Positions 27,319 through 36,268 of a stretch of 64,000 bases of DNA are shown here, piece after piece. The stretch is from contig SWDS01000007.1 of assembly GCA_005116745.1 (NCBI GenBank), positions 4,587-68,586 on the forward strand. Direction: 5' to 3'. Below the pieces are notes generated by a model. The model made no database searches and was not told the origin of the DNA. It saw nothing but the letters and a program-made list of their open reading frames with translations. Positions within the stretch are counted from its first letter, which is position 1. Every line of letters starts with the position of its first letter. A program made the translations under genes and the position numbers. This stretch comes from Nitrospira sp. (GTDB lineage Bacteria; Nitrospirota; Nitrospiria; Nitrospirales; Nitrospiraceae).

Positions 27319-27394
27319 AGAGTGGGAAATTCTGGATCTACGTAGATTGTTCAGTCGGACAGATACCAGGCGTAACTGGTAGGACGATTCTTCA

Positions 27395-27677
27395 TTAGAG
27401 TTTCACCGTCAACCATCCCATCACACGTGTGCCGAGCAAATCCCCGAGCGGGTGTTCGCGGTGGGTATCATTTGAATGGATGCCATGTCGTACTGAGACC
27501 GGCATTGATCTTATGGTACGGGAAACCTCGACGACTGAATCCAGTGAAAAATTGACCAACTTCCTGATACGCATACTTGGCAAATCCAGGAAACCAGGGG
27601 GTTAAGAAGACTTCTACACCCGCTTCTCCTCCAAATACATCTGCCACACGGCCATTGATTGGGCGTACAGGATTCAA
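27395..27677 (-). pseudogene. C-terminal remnant of a TonB-dependent receptor, frameshifted
   Basis: Two overlapping minus-strand frames, 27677-27468 and 27583-27395, together read like the last strands of an outer-membrane receptor. The first holds GGEAGVEVFLTPWFPGFAKY and QEVGQFFTGFSRRGFPYHKI; the second continues after a frame change with NDTHREHPLGDLLGTRVMGW and ends in VKL. The upstream 600 or more residues are missing. This looks like a relic of a deleted receptor gene. The family call rests on the pattern of barrel strands and a short RG-x-P-x-HK segment and is not certain. Confidence 0.55.
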
Positions 27678-27726
27678 CGGTGGAGAGGGCTACATCAACA
27701 TCTCACTCGCACGACAACTGTATAGC

Positions 27727-28233
27727 CTACATGGCTGATTTCAGTAAATCGTCCTCGAATTCTGTCATCTTGCTGTGCAGCGCATGCACAAGCTGCAGAT
27801 ATCGCTCTTCAGCCCAAGCATTGAATGACTCAGCGTCTGGGAAGACGAGGTCCCAGGCCTTTGCTGCTTCCAGCATCAAGAGCTGCTGCGGCTTGTTGTG
27901 TTCGGGGAACAAGACGATGAGTACGGCGGAGTTCCCGGTGAGGCTGATGTCGGTGAAGATATGCAGCAGGGAGGCGGAGGGGAGCACGATTTCCCGAGAG
28001 GCGGCCTCGACGAGCGGTTGATAGAGGCGATGCAGTAATTGCGCGGTGACCTCGTGTGGATTGGTGGGAGTCAAGAGGCGAGGGTTTGGCTTTTCTCCGA
28101 ACAAGTTCTCTGTGAGATAGGTGGCTGCTTCCCAGGTCGGCATGGTGCCTGAAGCCACAAGGGATTCACAGAGGTAGGCGATCCAGTTTCGGTTCCGGGG
28201 ACGTTTACGAATGGCCGTCAACTTTTTCGCCAT
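27727..28233 (-). CDS. hypothetical 168-residue protein
   Basis: This soluble protein has a basic N-terminus (MAKKLTAIRKRPRNRNW) and a helical body with PTWEAATYLTENLFGEKPNP and HNKPQQLLMLEAAKAWDLVFPD. A Leu-rich patch (VLPSASLLHIFTDI) could be a buried strand. No family is recognised. ATG 28233 is preferred over TTG 28242 because GAAGGGA precedes it at a suitable distance. It sits alone between the receptor remnant and the HD-GYP gene. Two direct copies of AGGTTTAA lie upstream at 28293-28310. Confidence 0.55.
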   Translation of the reverse strand: MAKKLTAIRKRPRNRNWIAYLCESLVASGTMPTWEAATYLTENLFGEKPNPRLLTPTNPHEVTAQLLHRLYQPLVEAASREIVLPSASLLHIFTDISLTGNSAVLIVLFPEHNKPQQLLMLEAAKAWDLVFPDAESFNAWAEERYLQLVHALHSKMTEFEDDLLKSAM

Positions 28234-28389
28234 ACTCGGCAATCCCTTCTGCCTCTGGTCTCTCTGGTTGGGAGCTTACTAGGTTATTCGGTAGGTTTAA
28301 TTAGGTTTAAAAAGTATAGCGGTGGCGCCACAGTCGGTCAACGAATTGCTGACAATCGAGCAATGTGTCGGGGCAGCTGCGGAGAGGCG

Positions 28390-29532
28390 TTATGGTTGGC
28401 GGAACGTATTGGAGTGTACTCGGTCTGCGTATTGATCGTGGATGCGCACTAGTTCCTCCGTAGATGCGACAAAGACATCGAGCAGCTCTGGGTCGAAATG
28501 TTCACTTCGGTGCTTGAGCATGAGCTCAATCGCATGGCTGACTTCAAAGGCCGGCTTGTAGACCCGCTGCGTGGTCAGGGCATCAAACGCGTCAGCAATC
28601 GCGGCAATGCGGCCTTCGATGGGAATGGCCTCGCCTTGTAACTTGCGAGGATATCCTGTGCCGTCGAAGCGCTCATGGTGGGTGTAGGCGATGACGGCCG
28701 CGACTTTTAGCAGCTCTGCCTCCGACCCGCTGAGGATTTTATACCCAATCTCGGCGTGCTGCGCGATCACCCCGAATTCCTCTGGTGTGAACTTCCCGGG
28801 TTTCAGCAACACATGATCCGGGGTGCCGATTTTTCCGATGTCGTGCATGGGGCTCGCTGTCCGAATTAAGTCGCATCGTTCAGGCGACAGACCGGCTTTG
28901 CGTGCGAGCATCTCACAATAATGGCTCATACGTTGAATATGTTGAGCGGTGGCATGGTCCCGGAACTCCGCGGCAATGGCGAGCCGCTGAATGGTTTCCT
29001 CGCGAGACAGTCGGAGCTCTTTTTCGCTACGTTCGAGCCAGTCCAACGCTTGCTGTAACGCGAGTGTTCTTGTTCGGACAACATCCTCAAGATTCTCACG
29101 ATGGAGGCGGTTTTCCATCTCAAGCCGGCGGCGGCGGAGGGCATTGGCGACGTCGATGAGCACTTCATTGGATTCGAACGGCTTGACGATATAGCCGAAC
29201 GCGCCGCCGTCGAGTGCGGCGTTGGCCAGGACGGAGCTGTCGAGGCCTGTGACCATGATGGCTGCTGTATGGTTCTGGTCTGAGAGAAGGTTGCGCACCA
29301 GGTCCATGCCCGATTCTCCCGGCATATTGACATCGCACAGCATCAAGGCGAAAGGCTGATCGCTCAGCTTTTGCCGGGCCTCTCGGGCATCAGCGGCGCA
29401 GTCGACCGTATACCCATGGGATTGGAGCAAATAGGCGAGGAGGCGCCTAATCGACTCTTCATCGTCAACCACCAGAATGTTACGATTATCGAGCAGGGCT
29501 TGATGAGTGGTCTGGTCTAGGAGGGTTGCCAT
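28390..29532 (-). CDS. response regulator with HD-GYP phosphodiesterase domain
   Basis: The 380-residue protein joins a receiver domain (ILVVDDEES at 19-27, phosphoacceptor Asp in LMLCDVNMPG) to an HD-GYP domain at about 185-370. The metal-site motifs are complete: HDIGKIG for the HD pair, HAEIGYKIL, and HHERFDGTGYP for the GYP signature. A helical linker (REETIQRLAIAAEFRDHATA) connects the halves. The family hydrolyses the second messenger cyclic di-GMP, so it likely reduces sessile behaviour in response to a kinase not encoded next to it. Length is normal for RpfG-type proteins. Confidence 0.93.
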   Translation of the reverse strand: MATLLDQTTHQALLDNRNILVVDDEESIRRLLAYLLQSHGYTVDCAADAREARQKLSDQPFALMLCDVNMPGESGMDLVRNLLSDQNHTAAIMVTGLDSSVLANAALDGGAFGYIVKPFESNEVLIDVANALRRRRLEMENRLHRENLEDVVRTRTLALQQALDWLERSEKELRLSREETIQRLAIAAEFRDHATAQHIQRMSHYCEMLARKAGLSPERCDLIRTASPMHDIGKIGTPDHVLLKPGKFTPEEFGVIAQHAEIGYKILSGSEAELLKVAAVIAYTHHERFDGTGYPRKLQGEAIPIEGRIAAIADAFDALTTQRVYKPAFEVSHAIELMLKHRSEHFDPELLDVFVASTEELVRIHDQYADRVHSNTFRQP

Positions 29533-29917
29533 GAGTCGGGTATTCTTCGGGTCGTCTGGGTCGAGGACTGTGTCGTTTCTTCTTTATCGGCTCATTGGAG
29601 TATAACCTGAGTGATGCAGGAATCTCACAGTGTTCTGCACTTTGTGTGCCATGGAATTCCCCCCGTGTCTTGAACTATCAGCTTGTCTTTACATCGTGGT
29701 TTCGCGGGAGCGAAAGTTGGAATCCTCTTACCTGGAGCGGTCTTCAGCGTTAGCTACTGCGATCAGGATCAGATATCAGTGCTAGAGTTGGTGGGCTATA
29801 TGCCCGTGGGATGTACGGAATTCGCCAAACGCGGGGGGTGGGATTTGTACAAACTAGAAGACGTTGGGAGAATCTGACCTCTTACTACCGCTGGCGATGC
29901 TTGGCCGGCCGATCGGT
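29533..29917. other. gene-free intergenic region between HD-GYP gene and rph
   Basis: No supported gene. A plus-strand frame from TTG 29683 (64 codons) is open but has no ribosome site and no recognisable family. The right end leads into the rph promoter. Confidence 0.4.
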
Positions 29918-29946
29918 TTGCGATTTCTTAGGGCCTTCACTATAAT
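29918..29946 (+). promoter_or_regulatory. sigma-70-type promoter of rph-rdgB
   Basis: TTGCGA (29918-29923) and a perfect TATAAT (29941-29946) are separated by exactly 17 bases, 32 bases before the rph start. GAGGAAGGGG follows as the ribosome site. This is the best sigma-70-type promoter I found in the window. Confidence 0.8.
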
Positions 29947-29978
29947 TCCAACCTTACTCTTGAGGAAGGGGCCTACGA

Positions 29979-30722
29979 ATGAGCGCAATTTCAGGGTTGG
30001 TCCGTTTCGATGGGCGTCGCCGAGATCAGGTTCGCCCGGTGAAAGTGACCCGCAACTTTACCAAACATGCCGAAGGTGCGGTTCTGATCGAAATGGGAGA
30101 TACGAAGGTTATTTGCACGGCGTCTGTTGAAGAAAAGGTGCCACCTTTTCTCAAAGGCAAGGGGACTGGATGGGTGACAGCCGAATATGCCATGTTGCCG
30201 CGTGCCACTCATGAGCGATCGCCACGAGAGGCGGTCAAGGGAAAGCAAGGCGGCCGGACTCTGGAGATTCAACGCCTCGTCGGACGTGCGCTGCGGTCGG
30301 TAACGGATATGTCGCAACTGGGTGAGCGGTCCATTTGGATCGACTGCGATGTGATCCAAGCAGATGGGGGGACCAGAACTGCGTCCATCACCGGCGCCTT
30401 TATCGCTTTGGCGGATGCCTGCGCCATGCTAAAAAAAAGGGATCTCCTGAAGAAGATTCCCCTGACCGATTACTTGGCGGCCATCAGCGTCGGAAAAGTT
30501 GGCGGAGAAGTGATGGTGGATCTGGCCTATACCGAAGATTCTATGGCGGAAGTGGATATGAACCTCGTGATGACTGGTCGTGGCCGGTATGTCGAGGTAC
30601 AGGGTACGGCGGAACGTACGCCATTCGCAAAGCAAGATATGGATGAGTTTCTGAATTTCGGCTGGCAGGCCATCCAACGATTAACCGCCATTCAGAAAGA
30701 GCTGATCGGTGCACTCGACTGA
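29979..30722 (+). CDS. rph: ribonuclease PH
   Basis: The 247-residue protein is a full RNase PH, a phosphorolytic 3'-5' exoribonuclease that trims tRNA precursors and forms a hexameric ring. Family motifs are clear: [20 protein letters not shown] near the start, the phosphate-binding region around [37 protein letters not shown], and [17 protein letters not shown] near the C-terminus. GAGGAAGGGG precedes the ATG. The gene overlaps rdgB by 14 bases, a common pairing in bacteria, and both are probably driven by the promoter at 29918-29946. Confidence 0.97.
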   Translation: MSAISGLVRFDGRRRDQVRPVKVTRNFTKHAEGAVLIEMGDTKVICTASVEEKVPPFLKGKGTGWVTAEYAMLPRATHERSPREAVKGKQGGRTLEIQRLVGRALRSVTDMSQLGERSIWIDCDVIQADGGTRTASITGAFIALADACAMLKKRDLLKKIPLTDYLAAISVGKVGGEVMVDLAYTEDSMAEVDMNLVMTGRGRYVEVQGTAERTPFAKQDMDEFLNFGWQAIQRLTAIQKELIGALD

Positions 30723-31335
30723 GAGCCCGATCAAAGAGATCCTCCTCGCGACCAGAAATTCTGACAAAGTCAGGGAGCTCGCGGCTCTTCTTGGAGATCT
30801 TGGCATTCGCATCCGTACCCTGGCCGATTTCCCGACCGCACCGGAAGTCGACGAAGACGGTGAAACCTGTGAAGCGAACGCACGAAAAAAGGCAAGAGAG
30901 ATCGCTGCTGTGACAGGCCTCCTGTCGGTTGCGGATGATACAGGACTCGAAGTTGATGCGTTGGGTGGAAGGCCAGGTGTCTTTGCGGCCCGATATGCGG
31001 GAGAAGGCGCCACCTACGAAGACAACTGTAGGAAGCTGATCAAGGAATTGGATGGCGTGCCGCAGGCCAGGCGGACTGCCCGGTTTGTAACAGTCGCTGC
31101 CTTGGCGATGCCGGGAGGAGAGACTCGAGTAGCTACTGGCACGCTTGTTGGTGTCATCGCTGAAGCGTCGGTTGGTGTGCAAGGGTTTGGGTACGACCCT
31201 GTATTCTTCGTTCCGGAGCTCGGTCGTACGTTGGCTGAATTGACGGCTGAAGAAAAGAACCGTATCAGCCATCGGGCTAAGGCATTTCGAGCCATGGCCG
31301 ACATGCTTCGACCGTTAGCCGCTGAAAGGCTCTGA
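30709..31335 (+). CDS. rdgB: XTP/dITP diphosphatase (non-canonical purine NTP pyrophosphatase)
   Basis: The 208-residue protein matches the HAM1/RdgB family, which hydrolyses ITP, dITP and XTP to prevent their use in nucleic acids. The start [17 protein letters not shown] carries the substrate-binding Thr-x-Asn, then come the acidic [16 protein letters not shown] segment and [19 protein letters not shown], which holds the catalytic Asp pair. [20 protein letters not shown] and [11 protein letters not shown] complete the signature. The start is GTG 30709 inside the end of rph, so translation is coupled. Size is normal. Confidence 0.96.
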   Translation: MHSTESPIKEILLATRNSDKVRELAALLGDLGIRIRTLADFPTAPEVDEDGETCEANARKKAREIAAVTGLLSVADDTGLEVDALGGRPGVFAARYAGEGATYEDNCRKLIKELDGVPQARRTARFVTVAALAMPGGETRVATGTLVGVIAEASVGVQGFGYDPVFFVPELGRTLAELTAEEKNRISHRAKAFRAMADMLRPLAAERL

Positions 31336-31462
31336 GCCGCGTGGTGCTGGCACATGGTCCAATTGTAGGTGTTGCCTGGACACCAATCGGAACATTCCTG
31401 TATATAAGGACCTGCAGCTCGTGGTGCCGTTGCTCTAAGAGTTGTGAAAGTGAAGAGCTTGT

Positions 31463-31559
<97 letters not shown>

Positions 31560-31879
31560 GCGTGCCAACCATCTCGTCATCGTGATTGATGCGCGGATAA
31601 TACCATTCAGCTAGTCCTACTCTTCTCTTTCCAAACCAGGCTTGCTCGAATGGAAAACGAATGTGGCTGATAGGTAAGACCGATCTTGACGCATTGAGAA
31701 TCGATCCCGCAGATTGCGAAGCAGGACTCCCCAGCGAAATTGAACGGATTCGTGACAGTGTTTGACCTGTTCGATACGAGCCGGAGGGGTGACACCCTCA
31801 TCCCGGCTCGCATCCAGACCCATTCCTCACGATGAAAACTTCTTTGGTGCGTGATCAAAACCAGTCGCTTCACCATTGA
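31560..31879 (-). other. stretch with possible degraded protein-coding DNA
   Basis: Two overlapping minus-strand frames (31876-31607 and 31823-31617) cover this stretch. The second reads [20 protein letters not shown] near its end, which resembles the end of a larger protein such as a barrel, while the first starts four bases after the micro-ORF stop at 31880. Neither has a good ribosome site. I regard it as a possible gene relic without family assignment. Confidence 0.3.
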
Positions 31880-31969
31880 TTACTTGCGGTCAGGGCCAAG
31901 CGCGCCATACATGAGGAACACCGCACCGATCACCAGCACTCCAATATTCAATAGCATCAACATCATCAT
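31880..31969 (-). CDS. 29-residue single-helix membrane micro-protein
   Basis: This frame is too short for ordinary gene finders, but it has a near-perfect ribosome site (AAAGGAGGTGA) nine bases before ATG 31969. Its product begins with three Met residues, continues as LLNIGVLVIGAVFLMYGALG, and ends in PDRK. It is one hydrophobic helix of about 20 residues with a short positively charged end, as in membrane peptides such as CydX or KdpF. It lies 46 bases downstream of a second micro-ORF of the same type on the same strand. Function is unknown. Confidence 0.65.
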   Translation of the reverse strand: MMMLMLLNIGVLVIGAVFLMYGALGPDRK

Positions 31970-32015
31970 CACCTTTCACCTCCTTTCGTCGTAAGCTGCG
32001 CCGTGCAAGATTGAG

Positions 32016-32111
32016 TCATGTCTTTCGCATGAGCATCGCCAACATCGTCACTGCGAAACATATCGCGCCAGAAATCGTTAACATAGCCATCTCATCACTC
32101 AGCATATTCAT
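32016..32111 (-). CDS. 31-residue single-helix membrane micro-protein
   Basis: The frame starts at ATG 32111 and ends with TGA at 32016-32018. The product starts MNMLSDEMAMLTISGAICFA and ends in a Met-rich hydrophobic stretch with RKT at the C-terminus, so one membrane helix with a short acidic N-terminus and a basic tail is predicted. The ribosome site is weaker (AGAAAGAACGGG). It and the 29-residue frame downstream resemble each other in size, helix and basic tail, which suggests a two-peptide unit. I know no family. Confidence 0.5.
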   Translation of the reverse strand: MNMLSDEMAMLTISGAICFAVTMLAMLMRKT

Positions 32112-32302
32112 ACCCGTTCTTTCTATGTTCCCTCGTGATTCATTCACATGGAGGTCGAAGTGGTCGATCATGAAGTCCGAATTCCATGGTGATCATTTCT
32201 TCATGCCAAGGACTAAGCATTTCTTAGGCCACGCGCGACAGGCATCTTACTTCTAATATTTTCAGCACTTGCACAGAGAGGCCCATGCTGTGGCGACATG
32301 TA
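32112..32302. other. gene-free stretch upstream of the micro-ORFs
   Basis: No gene is seen. This is the likely promoter region of the micro-ORF pair on the minus strand; no clear promoter boxes stand out. The conserved palindromic motif copy begins at 32303. Confidence 0.4.
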
Positions 32303-32345
32303 CCTGAATCTGAATGGATTCCAGGATGGATCAAATTAGATGCGG
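32303..32345 (+). repeat. dispersed palindromic motif, copy D
   Basis: CCTGAATC-6 bases-GATTCCAG is followed by GATGGATC, A/T-rich bases and GATGCGG. The layout matches copy B base for base except for one inserted C: CTGAATC-N6-GATTCAGG-TGGATC-N6-GAT. It lies between the sigma-54 regulator stop at 32422 and the micro-ORFs. Confidence 0.6.
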
Positions 32346-32421
32346 ACGTGGGGAAACGACGGTCGATGATATGGTGAGAAATCGAACGGCGAGATGAAGC
32401 TTTTGTAGGAGTATTGTTCTT

Positions 32422-33870
32422 TCAGTCTGAGGGATCAGTAGGCGGCTTGCTTGGAATCTGCTTCTGCCGGAGCAGTTTGGTCAGGTAGGTCCGTTGCAGA
32501 CCGAGTTCGGCTGCCGTCTTTGTCTGATTCCACCCATTCCGATTTAAGGCCGCCTCAAGGAGTTTCTGGCTATAGGCGTCCATACTCTTATGATAGGAGA
32601 AAAATAGTATGTCAGAAGTAGGCTCCTGATTTACTGGGGATGTGGCGATTCTTGACGTCGTTGGAGCAGTCAAAGCGAGGTGTTCTGGTCCAATCGTGTC
32701 GCCGGGGCATAAGATCAACGCACGAGTGAGGACGTTTTCTAGTTCACGCACGTTGCCTGGCCAGGAGTACTGATGCAGCGCTTGGAACGCGGCATCGCTG
32801 AGCGTCAGGTGTTTGCACGGACCCACATGACTGGGCCGGTTGAGGAAATGGTGGATCAGCGCAGAAAGATCTTCCATCCGTTCCCGGAGTGGCGGCAGGG
32901 CGAGAGGAATTACGGCAAGGCGAAAGTACAAGTCTTCGCGGAACGTGCCGTGATGAATCGCCTGTTTCAGATCTTTATTCGTGGCGGCGAGAAAACGCAC
33001 GTTGGCCTGTACTTCTTGCGTTCCACCGACACGGTAGAATGTCCGATCTTGCAGAACTCGTAAGAGATGGCTTTGCATGGTGAGGGGCATATCGCCGATC
33101 TCGTCAAGAAACAGCGTGCCTCCCTCGGCGATCTCGATTTTTCCGGGCTCCCGCTTGATGGCTCCGGTGAACGCACCCTTCTCGTGGCCAAAGAGCTCAT
33201 TCTCCAGTAGGTTCTCAGGGAAAGCAGCGCAATTGACGGCAATAAATGGTTTCGTGGAGCGAGGGCTCCACCGATGAATGGCGCGGGCGACGACTTCTTT
33301 CCCTGTCCCCGTTTCGCCAAGCAACAAGACGGTCACGGAGGAAGGCGCCGCCTGTTTGGCCACAGCCAGTTGTTCGCTCATTTTCTTGCTGGTCGAGACG
33401 ATCGGTTCGAACTGATCATCGACCTCCTTGCGGAGCGAATCGACGTGTCGGTGGAGGGCGACGGTGGCCAAGGCCTTGTTGATGACGACGGTGAGGTGGT
33501 CCGAGGTGAATGGCTTCGGCACAAAGTCGAAGGCGCCGAGTTGCATAGCTTGTACAGCGAGTTCGATGGTTCCATATGCAGTCAGTATGACGATCAGCGG
33601 GGTCGTATAGGGGGGTGTCTGGGCTGCCTCCTCATCTGTTGGTTCGCTCGGAACTGATGCCGCACTGACCTGCCGTAACACGTCAAGCCCGGTTATCTCT
33701 GGAATTTTCAAGTCCAGCAGGACAAGATCTGGTTCCTCTTCCCCAATAAAGCGCAAGGCATCCCTGCCGTTCGTCGCCGTTAGGGGCTCGTGTCCCATAA
33801 AACTGACACGATTCTGCAAGCTCAGGAGGATATCGGGGTCGTCGTCGACAACAAGAATTTTAGCGCGCAT
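32422..33870 (-). CDS. sigma-54-dependent response regulator (NtrC family)
   Basis: The 482-residue protein has a receiver domain with Asp53 (LVLLDLKIPE) and an atypical insert (about 70-90: SVPSEPTDEEAAQTPPYTTP) before the next strand. An AAA+ activator domain follows, with GETGTGKE, an intact GAFTGA loop and GGTLFLDEIGD, and then a Fis-type helix-turn-helix (NGWNQTKTAAELGLQRTYLT). It should activate sigma-54 promoters once phosphorylated. It overlaps the kinase gene by 11 bases, with the binding-protein gene upstream of that, so all three form one operon transcribed leftward. Confidence 0.93.
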   Translation of the reverse strand: MRAKILVVDDDPDILLSLQNRVSFMGHEPLTATNGRDALRFIGEEEPDLVLLDLKIPEITGLDVLRQVSAASVPSEPTDEEAAQTPPYTTPLIVILTAYGTIELAVQAMQLGAFDFVPKPFTSDHLTVVINKALATVALHRHVDSLRKEVDDQFEPIVSTSKKMSEQLAVAKQAAPSSVTVLLLGETGTGKEVVARAIHRWSPRSTKPFIAVNCAAFPENLLENELFGHEKGAFTGAIKREPGKIEIAEGGTLFLDEIGDMPLTMQSHLLRVLQDRTFYRVGGTQEVQANVRFLAATNKDLKQAIHHGTFREDLYFRLAVIPLALPPLRERMEDLSALIHHFLNRPSHVGPCKHLTLSDAAFQALHQYSWPGNVRELENVLTRALILCPGDTIGPEHLALTAPTTSRIATSPVNQEPTSDILFFSYHKSMDAYSQKLLEAALNRNGWNQTKTAAELGLQRTYLTKLLRQKQIPSKPPTDPSD

Positions 33871-36268
33871 CGTCGGTTGCTCCTTTCAAAATAGACAACG
33901 TTGGGCTCGCACACGACTGGGACGCCACTGGCTCGTCAGGTTGTTTTGCCGGTTCATTCTGTGACCCAGCGAGTGGGAGCGTGAAATAAAAGCGTGACCC
34001 GACCGCCGGTTGACTCTCTACCCAGATCTGTCCACGATGCATGGTGACGAGTGTCTTTGTAATCCAGAGGCCAAGTTGCGCACCCTGTGACGTGGGCATC
34101 GCTGACGGCACCCTGGAAAACTCCTCGAAAATGTTCGGCAGGTAGGACGGGTCGATCCCGCAGCCGGAGTCGGCAATACACGTTTGTACGAAGCCTGGTG
34201 GCGACACGCAAAACTCCACCGTCACACGACCGCCAGCCGGGGTGAATTTAATCGCATTCCCGATGAGGTTCCACAGAATTTGTTCCAACTTGTCGCGATC
34301 ACCTTGGACCGGTGGAAGCGACTCGGCCGACGCCACGGTAAGGGTTACGGTTTTCTCGCCGGCCACCATCTGTAAGCTGTCAGCCGTGATCGTTGCGATC
34401 TGGTGGATGCAGACTTCCTCCACACGAAGCTGGACGCTTTCGGTATCGAGACGCGACCAATCGAGCAGTTGCACGATGATTCTCCCAAGGCGGGCGACAT
34501 TGTGTTGGATACGTGTGAGATAGGTATGTTGCAGTTCGGTCAGCGGCCCCGTCACGCCGTCTAACATATTTTCCGCAAAGCTGCGAATCGCCGTCATGGG
34601 CGTTCGCAGCTCGTGTGAGACGACAGAGAGAAACGTTGACCGGTGCCGATCATGTTCCTGGAGCTGTGTGTTGGCGCGCGACAGCTCGTCGGTCCGTTGC
34701 TCGATACGCTCTTCCAGATGTTGGGTAAGCTCGGTTAAGTCAGAATAAGTCTTGGCATTGTCGATAGCAGCCGCCACGTGGCCAGCGATCGTCAGTAAAA
34801 TATGAAGATCATCTTCTCTACATTTGAGAGGACCTCGATCACCGGCTAAGTATCCGAGGATCTTGCCATGGTTCTGGAGTGGTACCGCAACGATCGACTC
34901 TAAACCTGAATGGCGCATCAATGCGAGCACTGGTGGGTATAAGCGATGAGCGACAGTTTCGATATCATGAATCAGTAGCGGTTTGCCGTGAATAAGTAGC
35001 TCCTCCGAGAAGCCGTCTTTCACGATAGGGATAGTAAGCTTTCGAGCTGCTTGCTCAATCTCCGGTGGAACTCCAATCATTCGAGCGATGGAAGCTCCGT
35101 TTCGGTCGGGGTGGTAAAGGAGAAATGCCATTCTGGAAAAACCAAGGTTCTCGACGAGTAGTTGGAGCACGGTCTCGAGCAGCTGACTCATGTTCAGCAT
35201 GCTGGTGCTTGCGATTGCGGTGCTGGCCTGATGCACCGTGGTCAAGTGCATGACCTGCCGCCGGATCGTTTTGATATTCATCGTGATGGCTTGATTGCGA
35301 TCATGCAAGGACTGCGTCATCACGTTGAACATATCGGTCAGCTGACCAACCTCATCGTGAGTGGATGCACGAAGAGCCGCTGGTGCATCATCCCCTTTGG
35401 CGAGTTGGCGAGCCGAGTTGGCGAGGATTCGGAGCGGCGTCGTAATGCGCGACGTGAGTAGTGACGCACTGAAGAGGCCTGCCGTGATAATGAGTATCGT
35501 GAGAAGCGACACATTGTGCACGACTTCCAGTAAGGCTTTCTTGGCCTGTGCATCCGTAATTCCGATCCGCACGAGGCCGACGACCGGAGAGCGTCTCATC
35601 GGCAGAGGGACACGGTTTTCTTCCACTTCGACTGAGAGCTGAGGCATGGCAGTCTCGGTCACAGATTTACGGAGGACGAGCATGGCGAAGTCGTAGAGAG
35701 TTTCCTCTCTCAGGAGAAAGGGCAGAAGCCAGTCTGAGGATTCATCTTGAGGGGTGAGCGTCTGCTCTGAGGAAAATATGAGCTGGGTCATGAGCGGAGT
35801 CGTCAGTGGAGCCTGCAGCAGTGATTCTGAGATTCGATCATTAGGATAGACCGGCTGTGGGGCTGGTTGAGGGGATCTATTGGACGGTTTCTGCGTTCGT
35901 TTGCTCTGCTGGTCCAGAATGCGGCCATCGGCTGTGGTGATGACCACATAGACGATGTGATCAATGGCCATGAGACTTTGTACAAATTGATCAAGCGTGA
36001 CGCGATCTTCAAGTACAACCCCGGCAATACGGAAGTGTTCATTGCGTACGGTGTTGGTCAGCAAGATTGTTCCCAGTTCTTCCAGGCTGTCTGTCATCGC
36101 GTGGCGCCTGGATTCTATGAAATACCAGCTCAAGGATGAGCAGGTTATGATGAGAATCAAGCTGAACAGGACCACGAATTTCATGCGGAGGCCGAAGAAT
36201 CGACCGGTCGGCCTTGATTCTGGATTCCGGTCTACCTGGAGCGTTGTGCTGCTCATGGACTGGTCCAT
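33860..36268 (-). CDS. sensor histidine kinase with periplasmic sensor, HAMP and GAF domains
   Basis: The 802-residue kinase has a first membrane segment at about 27-47 (FVVLFSLILIITCSSLSWYF), a periplasmic sensor of about 200 residues, a second membrane segment near 250-270 (LLTILIITAGLFSASLL) and HAMP. A GAF domain lies at about 355-505. A coiled coil leads to HisKA with VVSHELRTPM and an ATPase domain with DSGCGIDPSYLP and GLWITKTLV. It pairs with the sigma-54 regulator downstream (11-base overlap). Its start lies directly after the stop of the binding-protein gene, as TGAATG, so the binding protein may feed it a ligand signal. Confidence 0.92.
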   Translation of the reverse strand: MDQSMSSTTLQVDRNPESRPTGRFFGLRMKFVVLFSLILIITCSSLSWYFIESRRHAMTDSLEELGTILLTNTVRNEHFRIAGVVLEDRVTLDQFVQSLMAIDHIVYVVITTADGRILDQQSKRTQKPSNRSPQPAPQPVYPNDRISESLLQAPLTTPLMTQLIFSSEQTLTPQDESSDWLLPFLLREETLYDFAMLVLRKSVTETAMPQLSVEVEENRVPLPMRRSPVVGLVRIGITDAQAKKALLEVVHNVSLLTILIITAGLFSASLLTSRITTPLRILANSARQLAKGDDAPAALRASTHDEVGQLTDMFNVMTQSLHDRNQAITMNIKTIRRQVMHLTTVHQASTAIASTSMLNMSQLLETVLQLLVENLGFSRMAFLLYHPDRNGASIARMIGVPPEIEQAARKLTIPIVKDGFSEELLIHGKPLLIHDIETVAHRLYPPVLALMRHSGLESIVAVPLQNHGKILGYLAGDRGPLKCREDDLHILLTIAGHVAAAIDNAKTYSDLTELTQHLEERIEQRTDELSRANTQLQEHDRHRSTFLSVVSHELRTPMTAIRSFAENMLDGVTGPLTELQHTYLTRIQHNVARLGRIIVQLLDWSRLDTESVQLRVEEVCIHQIATITADSLQMVAGEKTVTLTVASAESLPPVQGDRDKLEQILWNLIGNAIKFTPAGGRVTVEFCVSPPGFVQTCIADSGCGIDPSYLPNIFEEFSRVPSAMPTSQGAQLGLWITKTLVTMHRGQIWVESQPAVGSRFYFTLPLAGSQNEPAKQPDEPVASQSCASPTLSILKGATDDAR

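Noticed and set aside
29683-29877. 64-codon frame upstream of rph
   Set aside because: TTG start without a ribosome site, no recognisable protein; kept only as a note.
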